Of a stretch of DNA of 5,530 bases, positions 1 through 5,295 are shown one piece after another (within the stretch, counting starts at the first letter, position 1; every line of letters begins with the position of its first letter). The DNA is from Thermodesulfobacteriota bacterium. GTDB taxonomy: Bacteria; Desulfobacterota; RBG-13-43-22. The notes under the pieces are model-generated. The model did not search any database. It was not told the origin of the DNA and saw only the letters and a program-made list of their open reading frames with translations. Location of the stretch: NCBI GenBank assembly GCA_025454185.1, contig JALOOY010000145.1:1-5530 (forward strand), written 5' to 3'. A program made the translations under genes and the position numbers.

Positions 1-39
1 AAGGCCTTCATAGGCTTCCTTTCTTACCTTGGTAAATAA
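1..39 (+). CDS. Possible C-terminal end of an upstream gene (partial)
   Basis: Frame 1 is open from the left edge and reads KAFIGFLSYLGK before a TAA stop at 37-39. The peptide is too short to assign to any family. The other two plus-strand frames stop at 10-12 and 33-35. The stop is followed by TAATG, but the frame opened by that ATG ends after eight codons, so it is not a credible gene. If real, this is the tail of a gene transcribed in the same direction as the biotin operon. A chance open frame of this length is common. Confidence 0.2.
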   Translation, partial: KAFIGFLSYLGK

Positions 40-127
40 TGATTACGTTCAGACATCTAAGCTAAATTCTTACTGAAAGTCAAGGGTCGGCTCCATAAGG
101 GCCCAAAAATTTTCCGAAGCGCTCCCT

Positions 128-143
128 GGAGGAGGACTCCTCC
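128..143. repeat. Small inverted repeat (hairpin) in the leader region
   Basis: GGAGGA and TCCTCC form a 6-bp perfect stem around a GGAC loop. No T-tract follows directly on either strand, so it does not qualify as a standard intrinsic terminator. It lies about 47 bp upstream of the bioB promoter. The rest of positions 40-189 shows no convincing gene or RNA. Confidence 0.3.
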
Positions 144-189
144 CGGATCGGGGTGGCCCTGGTGTTTCCCTTTACCGGCTTCGGCATAC

Positions 190-218
190 TTGACAGTTGA
201 AACGAGATCATCTATACC
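190..218 (+). promoter_or_regulatory. Sigma70-like promoter of the biotin operon
   Basis: A perfect -35 hexamer TTGACA (190-195) is followed, after exactly 17 bp, by TATACC (213-218), which matches four of six bases of TATAAT. Transcription would start near 224-226, inside the BirA operator that begins at 218. RNA polymerase and BirA should therefore compete for the same DNA. The promoter lies directly upstream of bioB, and no other good promoter is visible before bioD, so it probably drives bioB-bioA-bioF-bioD as one transcript. It is inferred from sequence only. Confidence 0.75.
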
Positions 219-249
219 TGTTAACCAAAAAATAAATTTTGGTTTACAG
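218..249 (+). promoter_or_regulatory. BirA operator (BirA box) controlling the biotin operon
   Basis: CTGTTAACC (218-226) and GGTTTACAG (241-249) are inverted half-sites separated by 14 bp. They match the known BirA consensus of TTGTAAACC, a 14-16 bp spacer, then GGTTTACAA. Extended inward through AAAA (227-230) and TTTT (237-240), the two 13-base arms pair at 12 of 13 positions. The operator overlaps the last base of the -10 hexamer, covers the predicted transcription start and touches the bioB Shine-Dalgarno. Binding by the BirA-biotinoyl-AMP dimer would block initiation. The site predicts that this organism has a BirA with an N-terminal DNA-binding domain; birA is not in the window. Confidence 0.9.
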
Positions 250-253
250 GGGA
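248..253 (+). promoter_or_regulatory. Ribosome binding site that fixes the bioB start
   Basis: AGGGGA lies 8 bp before GTG 262. This decides in favour of GTG 262 over the in-frame TTG at 190, which has no Shine-Dalgarno and is part of the -35 box. The first two bases of this site are the last two bases of the BirA right half-site. Confidence 0.8.
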
Positions 254-261
254 AATTAACA

Positions 262-1326
262 GTGACTGCTGACCATATCGGAACATGTGCGGAAAAAGTG
301 ATCGCCGGTAGAAATTTATCCCGCAAAGAGATCCATCGTCTGGCCGAAAACGACACACCGGAGCAGATCATGGCCCTCATTTTCCGGGCCGATCGCGTCC
401 GCCGACATTTCAAAGGGGACGAGATCGACCTCTGCGCCATAGTTAATGCCAAGTCCGGCCGCTGCTCCGAAGATTGCCGATTCTGTGCCCAGTCGGCCCA
501 CCACCCCACCCGCATCGCCAAATACCCCCTGCTGCCGGAGCAGGAATTGCTGGCGGCGGCTGAAAAGGCCGGGGCCTCAGGGGCCGGCCGGTTCAGCCTG
601 GTTACCAGCGGGCGTTCCCTGCTTAAAACCGCTGAACTGGAACGGATCTGCCGGGTCATTGCCGCCTTGGGGGAACAAAAAAAGCTCAGCCCCTGCGCCT
701 CCCTGGGACTGTTGAGCCGGGAGCAGGCTCGGGCGTTAAAAGGGGCCGGACTCGCCCGTTATCACCATAACCTGGAAACGGGGCCTGGCTTCTACAGCGC
801 CATCTGCAGCACCCATACCTTCGCCGACCGGGTGCGGACCCTGGAAATCGCCCGGGACCAGGGGTTCAGTCTCTGTTCCGGGGGCATCTTCGGCCTGGGC
901 GAAACGCTGCAAGACCGGATCGAACTGGCCCTGGTCCTGAAGAAGCTCCGGGTGGATTCGGTGCCCCTCAATTTTCTCAACCCCATCCCGCAAACACCCC
1001 TGGCCCACCAGCCCCCGTTGCCGCCCCTGGAAATCCTGAAGTCCATTGCCCTTTTCCGTTTCATCCTGCCCAAGGCCGATATCCGCTCCTGCGGCGGGCG
1101 GGAACAGGCCCTGCGGACCCTGCAGCCCCTGATGTACCTGGCCGGGTGCAACGGAACCATGATCGGCAACTATCTGACGACGGCGGGGCGGTCCCCGGCG
1201 GAGGATGTGCAGGAAATCCTTGATCTGGGATTGAAACCCAGGCGGGAAGGCGGAGGACGGAAGACGGAGGACAGCGGACGGAGGACGGAAAAAACCAGAA
1301 AGCCGGGGATTCCGGCCGCGCTATGA
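262..1326 (+). CDS. bioB: Biotin synthase (radical SAM), probable Type II auxiliary-cluster variant
   Basis: BioB inserts sulfur into dethiobiotin to form biotin, the last step of the pathway, using S-adenosylmethionine radical chemistry in the cytosol. Numbered from GTG 262, the protein has 354 residues. The radical SAM motif CxxxCxxC is Cys68, Cys72, Cys75 within GRCSEDCRFCAQSAHH. Other family blocks are DLCAIVNAKSGRC (57-68), YHHNLET (167-173), LCSGGIFGLGE (204-214) and GGREQ (278-282). Against E. coli BioB, the auxiliary-cluster ligands Cys128, Cys188 and Arg260 correspond to Cys145, Cys205 and Arg275. The Cys97 position is Ser112, and a new Cys277 sits two residues after Arg275. This suggests the 4Fe-5S (Type II) class of anaerobes; that class assignment is inference. 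The last ~30 residues (KPRREGGGRKTEDSG onward) are a basic low-complexity tail encoded by a heptamer repeat and unlike the family C-terminus. Its stop overlaps the bioA start (ATGA). Confidence 0.96.
   Translation: MTADHIGTCAEKVIAGRNLSRKEIHRLAENDTPEQIMALIFRADRVRRHFKGDEIDLCAIVNAKSGRCSEDCRFCAQSAHHPTRIAKYPLLPEQELLAAAEKAGASGAGRFSLVTSGRSLLKTAELERICRVIAALGEQKKLSPCASLGLLSREQARALKGAGLARYHHNLETGPGFYSAICSTHTFADRVRTLEIARDQGFSLCSGGIFGLGETLQDRIELALVLKKLRVDSVPLNFLNPIPQTPLAHQPPLPPLEILKSIALFRFILPKADIRSCGGREQALRTLQPLMYLAGCNGTMIGNYLTTAGRSPAEDVQEILDLGLKPRREGGGRKTEDSGRRTEKTRKPGIPAAL
1251..1292 (+). repeat. Degenerate heptanucleotide tandem repeat at the 3' end of bioB
   Basis: Six consecutive 7-bp units are visible: CGGAGGA, CGGAAGA, CGGAGGA, CAGCGGA, CGGAGGA and CGGAAAA. 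Three are identical to the consensus CGGAGGA and the others differ by one or two bases. The array encodes most of the basic tail of BioB. Because seven is not a multiple of three, gain or loss of one unit would change the reading frame of the BioB tail and its stop. The plus strand is almost entirely purine apart from the first C of each unit. Confidence 0.8.
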
Positions 1327-2675
1327 ACTATCAAACGTTAAAACAGTGGGACCATCGGTATCTGTGGCATCCTTTCACGCCTCAGCAGTATTGGGAGGAG
1401 GAAAAACCCCTGATCATCGAGCGCGGCCGTGGCTGTTACCTGTACGATACCGGAGGAAAACGGTACATCGACGGGGTTTCCTCGTTATGGGTCACGGTCC
1501 ATGGGCATACCCATCCCGCCTTGAACCGGGCCATCCGCGGACAGTTGAACCGGGTGGCTCATTCCACCTTGCTGGGCCTCTCCCATGAACCGGCCATTGC
1601 CCTGGCCCGGGGCCTCATCCGGGTGGCCCCTCCCGGCCTGGGGCGCGTCTTCTACTCGGACAGCGGCTCCACGGCCGTAGAAATCGCCCTCAAGATGGCC
1701 TTCCAGTACTGGGCCAACCGGGGAGAAAGCCGGAAACAATCCTTTATCCGCCTGGAAAACGCCTATCACGGCGATACGATCGGGGCCGTGAGCGTGGGCG
1801 GGATCCCGCTTTTTCACCAGGTCTACGGGCCCCTGCTCTTCCGAAGCTACGAGGCCCCCTCCCCTTACTGTTACCGCTGCCCTCTGGGGAAAAAACCGGA
1901 TCGCTGCCGCCTGGCCTGCCTGGACCGCCTGGAAAAGCTCCTGGCCAGGCGCTCCGAAACCACGGCGGCCTTTATTCTGGAACCCCTGGTACAGGGAGCG
2001 GCCGGCATGATCACCTTCCCGCCCGGCTATTTGCGGCGGGCCAGGGCCTTGTGCAATCGTTACCGGGTCCTGCTGATCGCCGATGAGGTGGCCGTCGGCT
2101 TCGGCCGGACAGGCACCCTCTTCGCCTGCGAACAGGAGGAGGTGACACCGGACCTGCTCTGTGTGGGTAAAGGCCTTACCGGGGGCTACCTGCCCCTGGC
2201 CGCCACCCTGACCACGGAAGAGATCTACGAAGCCTTCCTGGGCCGGGTAGAGGAAACGAAGACCTTTTACCACGGCCATACCTACACCGGAAACCCCCTG
2301 GCCTGCGCCGCCGCTGTGGAAAACCTGCGTCTGCTGGATCGCCCCGATTTTTTCTCCACGCTGCGGGAAAAAATCCAATTACTGGAACAACTTTTGAAGC
2401 CCTTCCGGGAATTGGCCCATGTGGGCGAGGTGCGCCAGAAGGGCTTCATGGTGGGTCTTGAACTGGTTCGGGACCGGGAAAGCAAAACCATGTTCCCGCC
2501 CGAGCTGCGCCTGGGCCACCGGGTGATCCTGGAAGCCCGGAAATACGGAATCGTCATCCGTCCCCTGGGCGACGTGATCGTTCTCATGCCCCCCCTGACG
2601 ATTCCGAGAAAGGCCTTGAAGGAGCTGGTCGCGGGGACTTATCAAGCCGTCCGGTCCGTAACTGCTTCTCCATGA
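1323..2675 (+). CDS. bioA: 7,8-diaminononanoate synthase (8-amino-7-oxononanoate aminotransferase), lysine-type-like
   Basis: A PLP-dependent class III aminotransferase that converts 8-amino-7-oxononanoate to 7,8-diaminononanoate. At 450 residues it is of normal length. Visible landmarks are WHPFT (15-19), SSLWVTVHGH (53-62), phosphate-binding SDSGS (112-116), AYHGDT (147-152), the PLP-nitrogen aspartate Asp254 in LIADEVAVGFGRTG, Schiff-base Lys283 in VGKGLTGG, GHTYTGN (318-324), and Arg413 in IRPLGD, equivalent to the substrate-carboxylate Arg391 of E. coli. Tyr17 of E. coli is Phe18 here. Blocks such as HSTLLG, VFYSDSG and YHGDTIGAVSVG resemble Bacillus BioK, which uses lysine rather than S-adenosylmethionine as amino donor. 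The donor here is therefore probably not SAM, but this is unproven. Cys183, 186, 195 and 199 form a CxxC-x8-CxxxC cluster. The start overlaps the bioB stop (ATGA), and the protein ends on ATGA with bioF. Only a weak GGGG lies upstream, so translational coupling is likely. Confidence 0.96.
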   Translation: MNYQTLKQWDHRYLWHPFTPQQYWEEEKPLIIERGRGCYLYDTGGKRYIDGVSSLWVTVHGHTHPALNRAIRGQLNRVAHSTLLGLSHEPAIALARGLIRVAPPGLGRVFYSDSGSTAVEIALKMAFQYWANRGESRKQSFIRLENAYHGDTIGAVSVGGIPLFHQVYGPLLFRSYEAPSPYCYRCPLGKKPDRCRLACLDRLEKLLARRSETTAAFILEPLVQGAAGMITFPPGYLRRARALCNRYRVLLIADEVAVGFGRTGTLFACEQEEVTPDLLCVGKGLTGGYLPLAATLTTEEIYEAFLGRVEETKTFYHGHTYTGNPLACAAAVENLRLLDRPDFFSTLREKIQLLEQLLKPFRELAHVGEVRQKGFMVGLELVRDRESKTMFPPELRLGHRVILEARKYGIVIRPLGDVIVLMPPLTIPRKALKELVAGTYQAVRSVTASP

Positions 2676-3844
2676 TCCCCTTCAGCTTCCAAAATGATTT
2701 TCAGAACCGATTGGATCACCTGGAAAAGGCCGGCCGCTACCGTACCTTCCGGGTCCTGGACAGCGGCAGTGGTCCCATCGTCGACCTGGACGGGCGCCCC
2801 CGGCTCCTGTTCGCCTCCAACGACTACCTGGGTCTGGCCGGCCATCCCCGGATGATTCGGGATACCGCTGCGGCCGTCGAAAAATTCGGCACCGGCATGG
2901 GGGCCTCCCGCCTGGTGGCGGGGAATCACCGCCTTCATGAAGAGGTCGAAAGGGGGCTGGCCGAACTGAAAAAAACCGCCGGGGCGCTCCTTTTCTCTTC
3001 GGGTTACCTGACCCACATCGGCGTCGTTCCCACCCTGGTCGGTCCCGGTGATTTGATCTTCAGCGACAGCCTCAACCATGCCAGCCTGGTCGACGCCTGC
3101 CGGCTGTCCCGGGCCGAGGTCGTGGTCTACCCTCATGGAGACACGGACTTTATGGCGACCCGGCTGGGGCGGAAACCGCCGCCGGGGGGGAGCCGGATCC
3201 TGATCGTTACCGACGGGGTCTTCAGCATGGACGGCGACCTGGCCCCCCTGCCGGAGATCCTGGCCCTGGCCGGACAATACGAGGCCCTGGTCCTGGTGGA
3301 CGATGCCCACGCCACGGGCGTGCTGGGGCCGTACGGCGAAGGCTCCACCGCCCACTGGGGGATCGATCCGGAGTCCTTGCTGACCATGGGGACTTTCAGC
3401 AAGGCCCTGGGTGCTCTGGGGGGCTTTGTGGCCGGTCCGGAGATCCTGATGGCTTATCTGCGCAACCAGGCCCGCACCCTCTTCTATTCCACGGCGCTGC
3501 CGCCGGCCGTCTGCGCTTCCGTCCTCCGTGCCCTGCACCTGCTGCGAGAGGAACCCGGGCTGCTCGCCGGGCTGCGCCGCAACTGTGCCTACTTCAGCAA
3601 CGGCTTGCGGGCCCTGGGTCTGCCGCTGCCCCCCGCAGGAATCCCCATATTCCCGATTATTGTCGGCACCGAAGCGAAGGCCCTTCACCTGTCCCGGGCC
3701 CTATGGGACCGGGACATCTGTATTCCGGCCATCCGCCCCCCCACCGTGCCGCTCAACCAGTGCCGCCTGCGGATCAGCCTCTCGGCAGGACACACGGAGG
3801 AGCAGATGGATACTCTTTTGGCGGCCTTAAGGGAATTGCTTTAG
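2672..3844 (+). CDS. bioF: 8-amino-7-oxononanoate synthase (KAPA synthase)
   Basis: A PLP enzyme of the alpha-oxoamine synthase family. It condenses pimeloyl-ACP or pimeloyl-CoA with L-alanine, releasing CO2, to give 8-amino-7-oxononanoate. Its 390 residues are the usual family length. Motifs in order are FASNDYLGL (47-55), GTGMGASRLVAGN (73-85), FSSGYLTHIGV (108-118), SLNHASL (133-139) with His136 expected to stack on PLP, DGVFSMDGDLAP (181-192), VDDAHATG (209-216) with Asp210 and His213 as cofactor contacts, and Schiff-base Lys244 in GTFSKALGALGG. FYSTALPP (271-278) and RISLSAGHT (367-375) complete the C-terminal signature. The start ATG overlaps the bioA stop as ATGA, and I see no Shine-Dalgarno in the 20 bases before it, so translation is probably coupled to bioA. 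The gene supplies the substrate of BioA. No pimeloyl-precursor gene is adjacent. Confidence 0.96.
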   Translation: MIPFSFQNDFQNRLDHLEKAGRYRTFRVLDSGSGPIVDLDGRPRLLFASNDYLGLAGHPRMIRDTAAAVEKFGTGMGASRLVAGNHRLHEEVERGLAELKKTAGALLFSSGYLTHIGVVPTLVGPGDLIFSDSLNHASLVDACRLSRAEVVVYPHGDTDFMATRLGRKPPPGGSRILIVTDGVFSMDGDLAPLPEILALAGQYEALVLVDDAHATGVLGPYGEGSTAHWGIDPESLLTMGTFSKALGALGGFVAGPEILMAYLRNQARTLFYSTALPPAVCASVLRALHLLREEPGLLAGLRRNCAYFSNGLRALGLPLPPAGIPIFPIIVGTEAKALHLSRALWDRDICIPAIRPPTVPLNQCRLRISLSAGHTEEQMDTLLAALRELL

Positions 3845-3869
3845 ACTTCGGTGGAAATCGCCCCGGCAT

Positions 3870-3875
3870 GGAGGA
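3870..3875 (+). promoter_or_regulatory. Strong ribosome binding site of bioD
   Basis: GGAGGA lies 6 bp before ATG 3882. It is the best Shine-Dalgarno in the operon and contrasts with the coupled, SD-poor starts of bioA and bioF. It supports independent ribosome entry at bioD and fixes its start. Confidence 0.8.
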
Positions 3876-3881
3876 TAAAAA

Positions 3882-4622
3882 ATGAATTCCGGAACAAACC
3901 GCCCTCAAGGCCTTTTCATCACCGGCACCGACACCGGCGTGGGTAAAACGATCGTGGCCGCCGGCTTGGTGATCGCCTTGAGGAAACAAGGCCTGAACTG
4001 CGGCTATTTCAAACCGGTGGCCAGCGGCGCGGTGAAAACCCGCGCCGGGCTCATTTCCCCGGACCTGCGTTTGATCCTGCACACTACCGGCCTGATGGAC
4101 CCGCCGCCCCTGATGAACCCCGTGTGCCTGGTCCCGCCTCTGGCCCCTTTACCGGCCGCGGCAATGGCCGGGGTCCGTTGGACCTGGGCGGAAATCGCCC
4201 GGGCCTATGGGTTGCTTCAACGTTATCACGATTTTCTGGTGGTGGAGGGCGTCGGCGGGGTGCTGGTACCACTGAAAAAGAAATTTCTGGTGGTCGATCT
4301 GATCAAACGGCTGGGCCTGCCCGTGCTGGTGGTGGGCCGTCCCGACCTGGGCACCATCAACCACACCTTATTGACGCTGACCGTTCTGAAACAGCATAAT
4401 ATCAAAACCCTGGGCTTCCTCTTCAACGGCCAGAAAGGGCGCCCCGGTCCGGCAGAGAGGACCGCCCCGGACCTCATTCGGGCCTTTTCCGGCGTCCCCT
4501 ACTGGGGATCGCTTCCCTGGGATAACAAGGTCTCGGAGGAACGTTTCCGCCTGGGGTCGATCCCCGCCCGGACAGGTAAATTGGTAGCCAATAATTTCAG
4601 GGCGATCGGCCAACTTTCCTGA
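3882..4622 (+). CDS. bioD: Dethiobiotin synthetase
   Basis: An ATP-dependent carboxylase that closes the ureido ring of 7,8-diaminononanoate with CO2 to give dethiobiotin, the substrate of BioB. The protein has 246 residues, slightly longer than the ~225 of E. coli BioD. Visible motifs are the P-loop GTDTGVGKT (15-23), KPVASG (44-49) with the carbamate-stabilising Lys44, Asp61 in SPDLRL (E. coli Asp54), VEGVGGVLVPL (121-131) with Glu122 as a magnesium ligand, and FNGQ (181-184) with an Asn in the nucleotide-base position. E. coli has GTDTEVGKT; the Glu is Gly19 here. The gene starts 37 bp after bioF with a good ribosome binding site and is the last gene of the biotin operon. No convincing terminator follows. 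Confidence 0.95.
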   Translation: MNSGTNRPQGLFITGTDTGVGKTIVAAGLVIALRKQGLNCGYFKPVASGAVKTRAGLISPDLRLILHTTGLMDPPPLMNPVCLVPPLAPLPAAAMAGVRWTWAEIARAYGLLQRYHDFLVVEGVGGVLVPLKKKFLVVDLIKRLGLPVLVVGRPDLGTINHTLLTLTVLKQHNIKTLGFLFNGQKGRPGPAERTAPDLIRAFSGVPYWGSLPWDNKVSEERFRLGSIPARTGKLVANNFRAIGQLS

Positions 4623-4656
4623 CGGCCCTGGACGGAGAATGAACCCTAGAATAATC

Positions 4657-4686
4657 TTGACAATCTTTCTTCGATTTTCGGATACT
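4657..4686 (+). promoter_or_regulatory. Sigma70-like promoter of the Uma2 gene
   Basis: A perfect TTGACA (4657-4662) is followed after 18 bp by GATACT (4681-4686), matching four of six bases of TATAAT. No BirA-like half-sites are seen here, so the downstream pair should not be under biotin control from this promoter. A TATA-like stretch at 4702-4707 is an alternative -10 without a good -35. No clear terminator separates this promoter from bioD, so read-through from the operon is possible. Confidence 0.6.
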
Positions 4687-4706
4687 CAGAGGGAAATCTA
4701 CATATA

Positions 4707-4714
4707 GGAAGAGG
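4707..4714 (+). promoter_or_regulatory. Ribosome binding site of the Uma2 gene
   Basis: The purine-rich stretch GGAAGAGG ends 5 bp before ATG 4720, and its GAGG core supports that start. Confidence 0.65.
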
Positions 4715-4719
4715 ACGCG

Positions 4720-5295
4720 ATGGCCGCCCCCGCTGAAAAAAATAGAAAATTAACCTACCGGGACTATCTGCAATGGGACGATCATGAACGTTGGGAGATC
4801 ATTGCTGGAGAAGCCTATAACATGACGCCCGCCCCCTCCAGAGCACATCAGGAAATACTGGGAGCTTTGTTTAATGCCTTTTACAACTATTTAGTCGATA
4901 AATCCTGTAAAGTCTATGTAGCCCCCTTTGATGTCAGGCTCACCGAGAATCAAAGCGACTCGGACGTCAGCAACGTGGTTCAACCCGATCTGACAGTTGT
5001 CTGCGACCCTTCCAAACTGGATGAAAAAGGATGCGCGGGCAGCCCCGACCTGATCGTAGAAATCATTTCTCCTTCCACGGCCGCGCATGATTACATCAGA
5101 AAACTGGCTTTATACGAACGCCGGCAGGTTCCGGAATACTGGATCGTCCATCCCGTGGATAAAACCGTAATGATTTTTCTTTTGACCGAAAAACAGGAAT
5201 ATGGAAAGCCGCGCATTTACGCGGGAGAGGATCGGATTCCAGTCACCCTGTTCCCGGACCTGGTTATCGACCTCAAGAAAGTATTCGTGGAATAA
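4720..5295 (+). CDS. Uma2 family protein (restriction-endonuclease-like fold)
   Basis: A 191-residue protein with the hallmark pattern of the Uma2/DUF820 family, which has a PD-(D/E)xK nuclease-like fold. Visible are ERWEIIAGEAYNMTPAPS (23-40) with the conserved GE pair ending at Glu31, QPDLTVV (88-94) with Asp90, SPDLIVEIISPST (108-120) with Glu114, and Asp124 and Lys128 in the helix that follows. PEYWIVHP (138-145) is the usual YWIVDP-like strand. Asp90, Glu114 and Lys128 are the likely metal-binding and catalytic residues. There is no signal peptide or membrane segment. Members are abundant in multicellular cyanobacteria and scattered in other phyla, and their biological role is mostly unknown. 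It has its own promoter and is more AT-rich than the biotin genes, which suggests a separate and possibly mobile history. Its stop overlaps the next start (TAATG). Confidence 0.88.
   Translation: MAAPAEKNRKLTYRDYLQWDDHERWEIIAGEAYNMTPAPSRAHQEILGALFNAFYNYLVDKSCKVYVAPFDVRLTENQSDSDVSNVVQPDLTVVCDPSKLDEKGCAGSPDLIVEIISPSTAAHDYIRKLALYERRQVPEYWIVHPVDKTVMIFLLTEKQEYGKPRIYAGEDRIPVTLFPDLVIDLKKVFVE

Noticed and set aside
227..240. The AT-rich inverted repeat as a riboswitch or attenuator hairpin
   Set aside because: The predicted transcription start lies inside the left arm, the repeat matches the BirA box closely, and no U-tract follows, so a DNA operator is the better explanation.
190..261. N-terminal extension of BioB starting at TTG 190
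   Set aside because: The TTG is part of the -35 TTGACA, the following codons are operator sequence, and GTG 262 has a proper ribosome binding site and family-length N-terminus.
57..659. 200-codon minus-strand open frame spanning the leader and the start of bioB
   Set aside because: It is antisense to the operator and the conserved radical SAM region and has no family features.
1485..2378. 297-codon minus-strand open frame inside bioA
   Set aside because: It is a Gly/Gln-rich shadow of the well-supported bioA frame in GC-rich DNA, with no recognisable motif.
2642..3688. 348-codon minus-strand open frame opposite bioF
   Set aside because: Long, but low-complexity Gly/Gln/Pro-rich and fully antisense to a bioF with all family motifs; a codon-bias artefact.
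4623..4656. Intrinsic terminator after bioD
   Set aside because: I could not find a stable GC-rich stem followed by a T-tract between bioD and the next promoter.
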